NCBI GenBank assembly: GCA_009823505.1
Contig: VZQC01006595.1
Span: forward strand, 124,001-188,000
Length of the DNA: 64,000 nt
Direction: 5' to 3'
Source of the DNA: Rhizomys pruinosus
Lineage: Eukaryota; Chordata; Mammalia; Rodentia; Spalacidae
Each line of letters starts with the position of its first letter. Within the stretch, counting starts at the first letter, position 1. Both the position numbers and the translations under genes were made by a program. This document shows positions 54,956-64,000 of this stretch, piece by piece. Below the pieces are notes generated by a model, which saw nothing but the letters and a program-made list of their open reading frames with translations, did no database searches and had not been told where the DNA came from.

Positions 54956-55176
54956 CTTTTAAAGTTCTTTTTTTAAAATTTTTTTTAAAGTTCTTAATGG
55001 AAAATTTAACAGTTTATTTTTACATTTACATCCAAAGTGATTTATAAGAAGTCTATTTCTGTTTCTATTTCAAATAAACTTTCCCTTCAAACTCTTTGAG
55101 CCGGAGCCTGCATTCCTGGACTCCGCTCTCCCTTACACTGTCATCTCCAGGCCCTTGGGGGCAGTGAATGTCCAAA

Positions 55177-55390
55177 GGCTGGGGATGGGGCTCAGTGGGC
55201 AAAGCACTTGCCTGACATAAAGGAAGTCTTGAGCTCTACCTCTAACAGTGCATAAACCAGGCATGACAGCACACACTGTAAACCCAGCACCCGTGAGGTA
55301 GAGGCAGGAGAATTAGAAATTCAGGCTCATTCTTTCTTGGCTACATAGTGAATTTAAGACCAGCCTGGGTTACTAGAGACCATGGGTTAC
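55177..55390 (+). mobile_element. B4
   Basis: GGATGGGGCTCAGTGGGCAA head; GAGGTAGAGGCAGGAGAATT middle. Confidence 0.7.
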
Positions 55391-55544
55391 TAGAGACCAA
55401 AAAAAGAAATGTCTGAACACAATCATTTCCTACCACCGTCCTTACCACCTGGTCAGTACATCATATCTACCCTGGATCGAACAAGAGCCACCTGATGAAG
55501 CCAAGGTCCACCATGGCTGACAAGGATCTGCATGGAGAGGCTCC

Positions 55545-55596
55545 CTCCCACCTCCCACCCCCCACCCCCCACCTCCCACCTCCCACCCCCGATTTG
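55545..55596. repeat. (CCCACCTC/CCCACCCC)n repeat
   Basis: Short CCCACC-type units on the + strand. Confidence 0.9.
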
Positions 55597-56204
55597 CCCC
55601 AGCCTTGCCCCAGCCGTACCCTTTGCTCTCTCTGAAACCACAAGGTCTGCTCTGGCCCCAGACCTTTACACTGGCTATTCCTGACTGGCTATTCCCGTCA
55701 GACCGCAGTGCTCTTCCTGCAGTCCACTGAGCAGCCAGCTCTCCGTCTCTCTGCATCTGGTTCATAGGAAGTGCTCTCAACAGGACCCGCACTTCAGCCT
55801 CCATTTAAACCTGCAGTCCTGACCCCACAGCCTTGGGTCCATCACCCTACATACCCTCCCGTATGTGTGTACTGCCCACTATGTGCTGGGCACCCTTCTG
55901 GTGTCAGGGAGACAACTTCAAGTCTCCAGAGCCCCTGCTGTCATGAGAAGGAGATCAGGTAACAGGACAAGCCCCCCTTGGTAAGAGAGGCTTGGATTAG
56001 GATTGAGATCCAGAGTGGGTGGAGTCCCAGAGGAGCTGTATGCAGGCTTTGTGTGATGACATCATCACAGGAAGTGCAGAGGGAATTGCAGTTACAAAGG
56101 TCAAGAGGTCACCTGGCACTTGGCATATATAGGTCCTACTAGACCTTCCAGTCTGGCTGCAATGTGGAAGGAGGAGGGGGCTAAAGAAACTGGGGGGGGG
56201 GCGG

Positions 56205-56330
56205 GATGTTGGAGAGAGAGCCCAGCAGGTAAGAGCACTTGATGTAGAGTCTTGAGAACAGGAGTTCAGATACCAGCACCACATAAGCTAAGCAAATGGC
56301 CCTAATCCCAGCTCTGAAGGATCCGATGCA
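56205..56330 (+). mobile_element. B4 or B2 head fragment
   Basis: TTGGAGAGAGAGCCCAGCAG then GGCCCTAATCCCAGCTCTGA before the (CA)n. Confidence 0.55.
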
Positions 56331-56339
56331 CACATATAC

Positions 56340-56345
56340 GGTACA

Positions 56346-56395
<50 letters not shown>

Positions 56396-56700
56396 CACAC
56401 AGACATATATGCTTATGTGCACACACATGCACACATATACACGGAGTGCATGCAGCCATACAGACACATACACTCAGGTATACATACGCATACACACATA
56501 GTGCATAGACCTATAGAGATAAGCTCGAACACACTACACACACGCCTACATGCACACGGTGCATACATTCACACAGACATGTACGATCATGCTGACAGAC
56601 ACACATTATACATGGTGCTTACACGCATGCACATATATGTATAAATACCTACATTCATGCAGACAGAACTCACATATACACATATGCTCATATAGAGAGA
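56340..56700. repeat. (CA)n and ACATATA-rich simple repeat
   Basis: Perfect CA core at 56351-56392 then about 300 bp of decayed CA/TACA units. Confidence 0.92.
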
Positions 56701-56703
56701 CAC

Positions 56704-56704
56704 A

Positions 56705-56751
<47 letters not shown>

Positions 56752-56754
56752 GTA
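56704..56754. repeat. (AAAT)n microsatellite next to an EPHB2 exon
   Basis: About 12 AAAT units, 73 bp from the small juxtamembrane exon. Confidence 0.94.
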
Positions 56755-56826
56755 AACAAAAGGAAGTTGGAGAAGCCCCTGTGGGGTCAACAGGAGACCT
56801 GGTGCCTCGAGGCTGTGGGTACATAC

Positions 56827-56894
56827 TGTGGCCGCTGGTGTAGTGCTGCAGCTTGTCTGTGTATTCTGAGTCGGCACGCTCAAACCCCCGTCTT
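56827..56894 (-). CDS. EPHB2: EPHB2 small juxtamembrane exon with NAGNAG acceptor
   Basis: It reads RRGFERADSEYTDKLQHYTS then GH, ending at CCACA|GTATGT. The acceptor is CCAGAAG, a NAGNAG tandem site: the first AG gives a 68-bp exon (start 56894, Arg-Arg-Arg-Gly), the second a 65-bp exon (start 56891, Arg-Arg-Gly). Both keep frame. The exon sits only about 75 bp from an (AAAT)n microsatellite in its 3' intron. Confidence 0.95.
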
Positions 56895-57635
56895 CTGGAA
56901 CAAGAGCAAAGGGCTGGAGCCACCCGAAGGCACCCGGGGAGGTGGGAGCCACATGGTGACAGGGAGATGGTGGGCAGGTTCTTAAAGCTACTCCTGTGAG
57001 GGGACTGTCCCAGGCCCATCTCCTGTCCAGCAGCCTTACCCTGGCCCCGCTTGTCCTTCCCATCTATCCCTTCTCAAACCAGGCTCCCCGTGGCCCCTGT
57101 CCAAGCCCCTTGGAAGGAAGGAGCAAAGTCCTCAGATTCTAGCTGAGCTTTGACCCCAGGGCTTTGTCTGCCTGACTTTCATGATTGGATAGTGGTAGTG
57201 TCTTTAAGCAGGAACAGTCTCTAAATCATGCCCTACAACCATCTGGGAGGGGCCCCGCCCTCTTGTCTCTGCCTTAGCTGTGCCAATCACTCAGGGTGCC
57301 AACCCCGTAGCCCCAATCATCTTTCCAGCACTTTAGCCTGGGGGCCTTGGCTATGGTAATGGCTCGCATCGCATCTTCCATTATCGACCCGAAGCTCCCG
57401 GCATCCTGTAATCATTCTTGTCCTCTGTTCTGGGATGGTCCTTCCGGCCCAGGTGTTCTCACTGTACAACCCTGTCCACAGCATACTTGTTAGGGGAAAC
57501 ACCTAACCTTGCTGTATGGATGCCAGTGGTCACCTTAAGTGTCCTGGTCTTCTGGGGTCCCTCCTTGTCCCCAGTGGCTGAGAGCATGTCCCCTCGCCTC
57601 CCGGCTATGGCTCAGGCCCAGGTGCAGCCACCCAC

Positions 57636-57744
57636 CTGTTACATACGATGGCAATGACAACGACAGCGATGAGGAAGACCAGGCCGGCGGCCGAGGAGCC
57701 GACAATGAGAGGCAGTTTCTCCTTGAGGCTGGTCTGGTACTCGG
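57636..57744 (-). CDS. EPHB2: EPHB2 exon, transmembrane helix
   Basis: Acceptor CTCTGCAG, donor AACAG|GTGGGT; 109 bp. It reads EYQTSLKEKLPLIVGSSAAG followed by LVFLIAVVVIAIVCNR. The hydrophobic run beginning at LPLIV is the single membrane-spanning helix, with a Gly/Ala-rich GSSAAG patch near its outer end. The Cys-Asn-Arg just inside is the start of the cytoplasmic juxtamembrane region; the Arg codon is split with the next exon. Confidence 0.96.
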
Positions 57745-58059
57745 CTGCAGAGAGAGAGGGCAGTGGGCACCTCAGCCTAGCTCAGGGACCTGGCCCTGCT
57801 TCTGCAGTGACCCTTGGCTCCTCTCCTGCTCCTGACCCAGAACCTGACTCCTGCTGTGTAAGGAGTGAGCTGTCATGAGGAACCTCAGAGGGACCCCTGC
57901 ACCCCATGCTATTGCAACAATAAGAGAGAATGGCTGGTGCCAGCCTCCCTGGGGGAATCCTAACCCTGCCACGTATCCACCTCTGACAGAGCCACTCACC
58001 TCTCTGTGTCTCCTTTCCCTTGTCTAGCAGATGGCAAGATTTTGTTTTGTTCTTTAATT

Positions 58060-58245
58060 TTTTTATTAAAAAATTTATGAGTGTTTTGCCTGCATGTGTT
58101 AATTGCATCACGTGTGTAATGCCTGTGAAGGCCAGAAGAGGGAGTTGGATCACCTGGAGCTGGAGTCATGGACAGTTGTGAGCTGCCATGTGTGTCCTCT
58201 GAAAGAACAGCAAATGCTCTCAACGACTGAACCATCTCTCCTGCC
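58060..58245 (-). mobile_element. Old B2
   Basis: GGCCAGAAGAGGGAGTTGGA and ACCATCTCTCCTGCC. Confidence 0.8.
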
Positions 58246-58247
58246 TC

Positions 58248-58437
58248 ATATTTTTGTTTCATGTAGCCCAGGCTACCCTTGGACACTATGTAGCTCAGGA
58301 TGACCTTGAACTTCCAATCCTCTTGTCTCTACCTCCCGAGTGCTGGGATAACATGCACGTACCATTGTGTTTGTAGTGAGGATCATTCATGCATGTTGGG
58401 CAAGCACTCTACCAGCTAAACTCTATCCCCAGCCCAA
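58248..58437 (-). mobile_element. B4/RSINE composite
   Basis: CATGTAGCCCAGGCTACCCT then TTGGGCAAGCACTCTACCAG. Confidence 0.7.
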
Positions 58438-58554
58438 GATGGGGAGATTGACAGTTCTCATCCCATAGGATTGTGGATAAAGCTCCAACAATAATACTTG
58501 GCTCGCAGCAAGCACTCGGGTAGCTTGGAGTGTCACTGTTACTATATTCGGTGT

Positions 58555-58700
58555 CACTCTCGGTGACTTCTGGAACAACCCTATAATGTACTTCCTACTG
58601 AGACCCTTCCTTACAGCTGAGGAGACCCAGTTTAACTGAGGTCAGGACTGGCCAGCCGGTAGGACGAGGTTGAAGCTAGCACATGAACTCATCTGCCTGG
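58555..58700 (+). mobile_element. MIR
   Basis: TTACAGCTGAGGAGACCCAG. Confidence 0.6.
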
Positions 58701-59340
58701 CCCAAGGCCGGGGTTTGATGACACTGCATGGATGCGCCTGGCACTGGCCGCAGGCTCTGTGCAACCACTCAGTCTGCTGTGGTGCCAGCTCCACCAGCGT
58801 CGTCCTTCATTTTATTATTAGGAACAGGAGCTGGTCAAGGTCAAGGAGGAGGTGAGCCTGGGTTCTTAGTGCCCACACATGGTCTGGCATCCAGCGGGGC
58901 CTTGGCACACATTTGTTGAGTTAATAAAGAGAGGACTTGGGACAGTGCCCAGTCCCCAGTCAGTGAGTTCATGGAAAGGGGCTTAGAAAGCTGAGAGGAG
59001 CTGCCAGGGAGGAGAGGGGACAGGGCAGAGGAGATGAGTGCTGGAAGGCAAGTGGACACGCGGGGAGAGGGTTTAAGGTGGGACAGGACTTTAGGGTCAT
59101 CCAGGATCCTCTGCCAGAACAAAGGCTAAGGCCCATACAAGGTCGAATGTGGCTAAAACACAATGCCAGGGTGTGGCCCTAAGGACGCACCCCAGACTCT
59201 AGCTGGCTGGTGACACAGAAAGGAGGGTTAGTCTAACCATGAGTGAGGCCGCAAAGCCTATGCTAAGTCTCAGCCTTACACGTTTGGTGGTGATGGTGAT
59301 GGTGATGATGGGGCTGACATAATTGCTATCCTCCCCCCAC
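58700..59340. other. EPHB2 intron, no gene seen
   Basis: Unique sequence apart from a short (GGTGAT)n at 59288-59310. Confidence 0.5.
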
Positions 59341-59345
59341 CCCAC

Positions 59346-59498
59346 ACGCTTTTTTGAGAGAGCATTTCCCTGTAGCCCCAGCTGTTCTGGAACTTGCTAT
59401 GTAGACCAGGCTGGTCTTCATCTCATAGAGATCCACCTGCCTCTGCCTCTGCCTCCCAAGTGCTGGGATTAAAGGCCTGCACCACCGTGCCTGGCTTA
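59346..59498 (-). mobile_element. B1
   Basis: Contains an extra CCTCTG unit. Confidence 0.9.
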
Positions 59499-59654
59499 TT
59501 CCCTTTTAGAGGTGAAAAACTGAGAAGTCAGAGAGGTAGGTGACATGTTTGAGGCCACACAGGGCAGTCAGTAGTGTAATTCCCATCTGTCAGCTTTGGA
59601 GATCACACTCTTAGTATTCTGGTGTTTTCACAGATGATTAAAGAAGAGATGAGG

Positions 59655-59895
59655 GCTGCAGAGAGCGCCGACTGCTCTTGCAGAGGACCCGGGTTTGATC
59701 CCCAGCATCCACATGGCGGCCGAGAACCGTCTGAAACTCCAATTCCAGGAGAACTCCAGTTCCAGGGGAATCCGACACCCTCTTCTGACCTCCGCGGCAT
59801 TGCACGACACAGGTACACACACTTGCATGCAGACAGTACATTCATACACATACAGAAATAAATAATAATAAAAAAATTAAAAAAAAATAAAGAAG
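59655..59895 (+). mobile_element. B2 with internal duplication, head-truncated
   Basis: Begins at GGGCTGCAGAGAGCGCC; carries CAATTCCAGGAGAACTCC. Confidence 0.92.
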
Positions 59896-60370
59896 AGATG
59901 ATACTCAGAGACCATGTAGTGGAAGATTGGGAAGCACACATGACACAAAGACCCCATTTCCTTGCCCAGGGAAGACATCACTAATTTATCCCGGCACATC
60001 TTGCTGAACTTAGATGTGGCTTCAAAATTCTCAGTCCCATTAGTAGTCATTGTAGTTGTAGATGAATAAAATGTTCATTGTTTCAGTTGGGGCACAATTT
60101 TATATAGAGAAAGCTACAGCAGGGAAAGGATTTGCTTATCATGGTTCTGCAAGTTAGGTCTGAGCTTCTAAGTATCCCAGAAGGTGAAGTTGCTTGGAGA
60201 GGGGACATTTGCGGGCCACACAACCAGGGCTCTATGACCAGCAGTGCAGTCTGCATAGTGCACAAAGGAGGGAGGTGGTCTGTCTTCTATTCCGCATAGG
60301 CTTCGTAGGAGTGGGGCCCTGCATTTGTTAGTTTTGGGGGCCCTCCTCCTGCCCCTCGGACTCCACTCAC

Positions 60371-60533
60371 CTTCTGTCATGGTCTGGAAGTACATCTTCC
60401 CACTGTAGCGCCCGTAGCCTGCCACGGTGCGTGCCCGCACCTGGAAGACATAGATGGCGCCGGCTTTGAGGCCCTGCACTGTGACTGTGTTGGTGGGGCT
60501 TTTAATGGCTGTGGCGTTGTGCTCACTGAGCTC
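60371..60533 (-). CDS. EPHB2: EPHB2 exon, second fibronectin III domain (C-terminal part)
   Basis: Acceptor CCGGCAG, donor GAAG|GTGAGT; 163 bp, phase 0 in and phase 1 out. It reads ELSEHNATAIKSPTNTVTVQ, then GLKAGAIYVFQVRARTVAGY and GRYSGKMYFQTMTE. The 'L-x-A-G-x-x-Y-x-F-x-V-R-A-x-T-x-A-G-x-G' run is the F-G hairpin signature of an FN3 domain, here in the extracellular stalk next to the membrane. The fifth residue is His, where I recall Tyr in mouse and human (ELSEYN). This is the most upstream EPHB2 exon in the window. Confidence 0.96.
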
Positions 60534-61077
60534 CTGCCGGGAACAGAGAAGATGGTTAGTAAGGGTGTTTGCCCACAGCCCTCTGCTGCTTCTGTGACAG
60601 GGTCACCCAGCCTCTCCTGTGCTGGGCCACTCTTCAGTGCTTCCCACAGAAGGAGGCAGAGCAGCCTCTGCCTCATGGGTGTTGGATCTGGACACATGGC
60701 CTTCTTTGGCTACTGGAACGTTCTAGTGGACGTAATGAGACCAGGCACATGTGACCAAGGCTCTGGCTTGGCTTCTATGCTTGCATCATCTGCCAGGAAG
60801 AGGGGCTTTTGCCAGGTAACAGCTGGTTTCAGAACAAGAAGCACATGGAAACCTTGACCCAGCTCTAGGCGGAACAAAGGCCACCCCATTTGACTCACAG
60901 ATGCAAATCCACGAGAAAGCAAAATAGCCATCAGGTTTGTGAGACTATTTTGTTTTGCAGCATTATCTCAGCAATTGCTGACAGATACATCCTGAGCAGC
61001 CACTGTGTACAGACATTAAGAACTAAACTCTAAGTTAGGGATCCATCTTATTACTTTTGTACCTATCCTTTTTTATT

Positions 61078-61287
61078 GTTTACTTTTTATGTGTTTGAGT
61101 GTTTTGTCTGCATGTATGTAAGTACACTCATGTCATGCAATGCCCAGAGAGGTCAGAAGAGGGCATCAGACCCTCTGGAACCTGAATATGGATGGTTGTT
61201 AGCCACCATGTAGGTGCTGGGACTCAAACCCTGGGTTCTCTGGAAGAACAGCAAGTGTTCTTAATTGTTGAACCATCTCTCCAGCCC
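61078..61287 (-). mobile_element. B2
   Basis: Diverged; ends CATCTCTCCAGCCCC. Confidence 0.88.
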
Positions 61288-61292
61288 CTGTT

Positions 61293-61420
61293 TATTTGTT
61301 TTGAGACAGGGTCTCCTGTAGCCCAGGCTGGCTTTGAACTTGCTATCTAGTGGAAGAGGACTTTTGAACTTCTGATCTTCCTACTTCTGTGTGACAAGTT
61401 CTGGGATTACATTTGGTTAC
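61293..61420 (-). mobile_element. Old B1
   Basis: TTTTGAGACAGGGTCTCCTG then diverged. Confidence 0.7.
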
Positions 61421-61424
61421 TGTT

Positions 61425-61545
61425 CCAGTACTAATCACCTGTGTGACCTGGGGCAAGTTCCTAAACCTCTCTGTCTCAAAGTGGGATCCTCAGAGCTACC
61501 TCAGAAGGTTGTTTAGGGGATGAACAAGTCACTGGATATGAAGGG
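61425..61545 (-). mobile_element. MIR
   Basis: TGTGACCTGGGGCAAGTTCC. Confidence 0.75.
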
Positions 61546-61853
61546 CTTACAGGGCAGGTTAAATAGCATGAGTGGAGGGGGAGAGACCTGGCCTGGGTGG
61601 GGACCTAGAGTAAGGCTAGAGAAAGCTCCCTGGAGAATGGGGTGTTCTGGCCTGGAATGTTAAAGAAGAGCCTTCTGCAAGAAGCAGCAGCAGGTACAAG
61701 TGCGGGGGGTGAGGAAGAGCTTTGGATACAGGTGTGTGAGAGTGTGTACTACTGTGCTGCACACCAGGGAGTCAGGTATGATTCTCATAGGGTGGGTAGA
61801 CAACTACACCCTCCTCCAGGGAGCCCCTGGATTTCACAGCTTAGAGGGGAATA

Positions 61854-61905
61854 GAGGGAGGGAGGGAGGGAGGGAGGGAGAGACAGAGACAGAGACAGAG
61901 AGGCA
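61854..61905. repeat. (GGGA)n(GACA)n purine tract
   Basis: GGGA units followed by GAGACA units. Confidence 0.92.
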
Positions 61906-62239
61906 GAGACCTCAGACCCCAGAGCATCTGCTGTGATACTTTAGGGAGGGGATTTCCACCACATCTTACATTGTACTGGCGACTGGCAGTGACTGTCAGT
62001 TCACCCAAGAGGGGTCTATTTGTTCTGTGCCAAGCACAGGATCTGCTCATTCAGGGAAGCAGCTCCATCCACTATTCCAGGCCCTCATGACCCACACACT
62101 TCCCAGTCTCTCTTGCCCCCCCCCCCCAGGCTCCAGCCATCCCCAACAACTTCTCTCTCCTGAGGCCTGCAAGATCTGGTACATAGGAACAAGTTGCTCA
62201 GATAAATTGGAATTTCAGATAAACAGTAAGTACCTTTTA

Positions 62240-62452
62240 ATTTCCTTTGTTTTGAGACAGGGTTTTTTTTATAGCCCAGGTTGGACTGGAACTTGCTATG
62301 TAGCCAAGGATGACCCTGAACTTCTGATCCTCCTGCCTCAGTCTTTTCAGTGGTGGAATCACAGGAGTGTGGGAACATAACACAGGGGATGGAACCTGGA
62401 GATGTGCGTGTGCCAGGCAAGCCCTCGCCCACAGAGCTATATCCCCAGCCCC
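62240..62452 (-). mobile_element. B4/RSINE composite
   Basis: TGTTTTGAGACAGGGTTTTT then TGCCAGGCAAGCCCTCGCCC. Confidence 0.7.
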
Positions 62453-62469
62453 CAAATAATTTAAAAATA

Positions 62470-62770
62470 TTGAGTGTGCATGCATTTGTTCACGGATGTA
62501 CGTGTGTGGAGGCCAGAGGTCAACCCTGAGGGTCTTCCTCAGCCACTTCCCACCTTGTTTTTGGAGACAGGGTCTCTCCTGGGTCTGAAGTTAACCAGTC
62601 TGGCTGACTGACCCCTGAGCGCCAGGGGTCCTCCTGTCCCACCTCCTCCATGCCGAGACTACAGCATGCTCAGCTGCACCTGATTCTTTAATGTCAGTAC
62701 CAGGGATTGAACTCAAGTCTCCCTGCTTACACAGTGAGCACTTTACCTGCTGAGCCATCTCCATAGCCAT
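62470..62770 (-). mobile_element. Long SINE-like composite repeat
   Basis: GGAGGCCAGAGGTCAACCCT, GGAGACAGGGTCTCTCCTGG and GCACTTTACCTGCTGAGCCA. Confidence 0.55.
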
Positions 62771-62864
62771 AATTTTGCAATGTAACTATGTCCCATTCAA
62801 TATTTAGGACAAACACTAACATATTCTTAATTAAAATGTAATCTTGGGCCCCATCTTTTTTATT

Positions 62865-62945
62865 ATTTTTTATACTGCTGGGGGTGGAACCCAGGGTATC
62901 ACACATTAGGGAAGTGCTCTGTCACTGAGTCAGGCCCTTCTGCTG
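62865..62945 (-). mobile_element. ID-type fragment
   Basis: GGGGGTGGAACCCAGGGTAT and GTGCTCTGTCACTGAG. Confidence 0.55.
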
Positions 62946-63148
62946 TACTTTTCTGGCAGCCCCAGGACACTTAGCTCTTGCCCAGGCTACCTGGGTCTGG
63001 CAGCCCCTTTTCTTCCAACTGGCAGCTCCCAACTCATCAGTTGAGATGTAGCACAAGTGCCATTTCTGCTGGGGACTTTCCAATGTCCCAGCCAGGGGCT
63101 ATTAGTGTAGGCCTCCTCTTCTATTGTTCCAGCACACGTGCCCATCTT

Positions 63149-63324
63149 TTTTTTTTTTTTTTTTTTTTTTGTTTTTTGTTAGGTCTTTGCAAGACAGGGT
63201 CTCCCTGTAGCCCCAGCTGTCCTGGAACTCACTCTGTAGACCAGGCTGGCCTTGAACTCACAAAGATCTGCCTGCCTCTGCCTCTGCCTCCCAAGTGCTA
63301 GGATTAAAGGCGTGCGCCACCACA
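63149..63324 (-). mobile_element. B1 with target duplication
   Basis: TGCCCATCTT on both sides (63139-63148 and 63325-63334); T24 tail side, recent. Confidence 0.9.
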
Positions 63325-63429
63325 TGCCCATCTTCTGGAAGGATGTGGGTTTCCTGAGGGCAAGGATCACCCAGGGCAAGGATCACACTGTTCATCTCTC
63401 TTCAGTAAACACTAGGTGCTCACTATGGA

Positions 63430-63553
63430 GCTGAACTTCCAATCTGGATTGCAGGTCCAGGACAGACCAGTAGGTGCCGCTGTGCCAGTGAGTTGAACTT
63501 CCAATCTGGATTGCAGGCCCAGGACCGACCAGTAGATGCCGCTGTGCCACGTG
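63430..63553. repeat. 62-bp tandem duplication
   Basis: TGAACTTCCAATCTGGATTG starts at 63432 and 63494. Each copy ends in CCAGTAG(G/A)TGCCGCTG. Confidence 0.92.
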
Positions 63554-64000
63554 GGATCTGCTCCAGCACAGTGTGGGGGATTCTACATTCAGTGTGGGTG
63601 TCCCCTTGGGATGCTGGGGGTTTGAGTTTCAGATTATAGGAAGGACAAGAGAGGTAACTGATGGTGCCCCAGGGTGCCTCAGGGGAATGAGGAAACAGCC
63701 TGAGCAGATCGCTTCTCTAAAGCCAGGCACAGGATGGAGATGGGACTGGCCACTTTTCCAATATCAGTCCTTCAGCTTAGCTTGAGCATGTCCTTAGGGC
63801 TGGCGCTTCTTCTCTGAGCCTCCACACGCCATTCCAGAAAATGGAGCAATAAATGCCAAAGCCTGGAATTCGACCAGGCAGCGCGGGCAATGGGAGAAAT
63901 GCAGGGAAGTCCACTGGTCCTCATGGGAGTCCTTGGCCTGACACAGGGCCAGTGGGTGATGGCGTCAGACCCTAGCTTTGGCTTTCTCTTCCCTCCCTTC
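63554..64000. other. EPHB2 intron, no exon seen
   Basis: Unique sequence; the next upstream EPHB2 exon is not here. Confidence 0.5.

Noticed and set aside
56288..57063. Cys/Val- and Leu/Phe/Tyr-rich - strand frames
   Set aside because: CA, TACA and AAAT repeats running into the wrong frame of an EPHB2 exon.
60534..64000. Next upstream EPHB2 exon
   Set aside because: Searched for the preceding FN3 exon on the - strand; no matching frame or splice pair found, so it lies beyond the window.

Overview
This window is nuclear DNA from a rodent, most likely a muroid. It is dense with B1, B2, B3, B4 and ID SINEs (B2 is a muroid hallmark), plus old L1, MIR and URR1-like DNA-transposon relics and many microsatellites. 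The B1 and B2 sequences do not look like standard mouse or rat copies, and I cannot name the species. No bacterial, viral or CRISPR content is visible.

Two protein-coding loci are supported, arranged tail to tail. On the + strand, about 8.95-23.9 kb, lies LACTBL1, a serine beta-lactamase-like protein related to LACTB and class C penicillin-binding proteins. Exons at 11.5, 15.3, 16.3, 21.3 and 23.0-23.9 kb join in compatible phases, and a probable membrane-anchor first exon lies near 9.0 kb. The last exon, very GC-rich, uses three reading frames in succession and appears to lack two internal blocks. The gene is therefore either a pseudogene in this animal or carries sequence errors. On the - strand, 60.5 down to 40.5 kb, lies the 3' half of EPHB2: ten exons covering the end of the second fibronectin III domain, transmembrane helix, juxtamembrane tyrosines, complete kinase domain, SAM domain and a C-terminal PDZ ligand ending SVEV. 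All ten have proper splice sites and compatible phases. The upstream EPHB2 exons lie beyond the right edge. This order fits, from memory, the mammalian EPHB2-LACTBL1 neighbourhood of human 1p36.

Layout: 0-8.8 kb is repeat-rich intergenic DNA with a strong CTCF-like motif near 2.1 kb; 8.8-23.9 kb is LACTBL1, its introns full of SINEs and a 49-bp minisatellite; 24-33 kb is intergenic SINE/L1 debris; 33-40.5 kb is strikingly SINE-poor and holds the EPHB2 3' UTR and 3' flank; 40.5-64 kb is EPHB2 exons and introns.

Most open frames in the window are chance frames in SINEs and simple repeats. I found no new biological system. The points most worth following are the broken LACTBL1 last exon, a frameshifted relic of the EPHB2 long-isoform 3' exon, a NAGNAG acceptor that would add or drop one arginine after the EPHB2 membrane helix, and several recent tandem duplications and nested SINE insertions.
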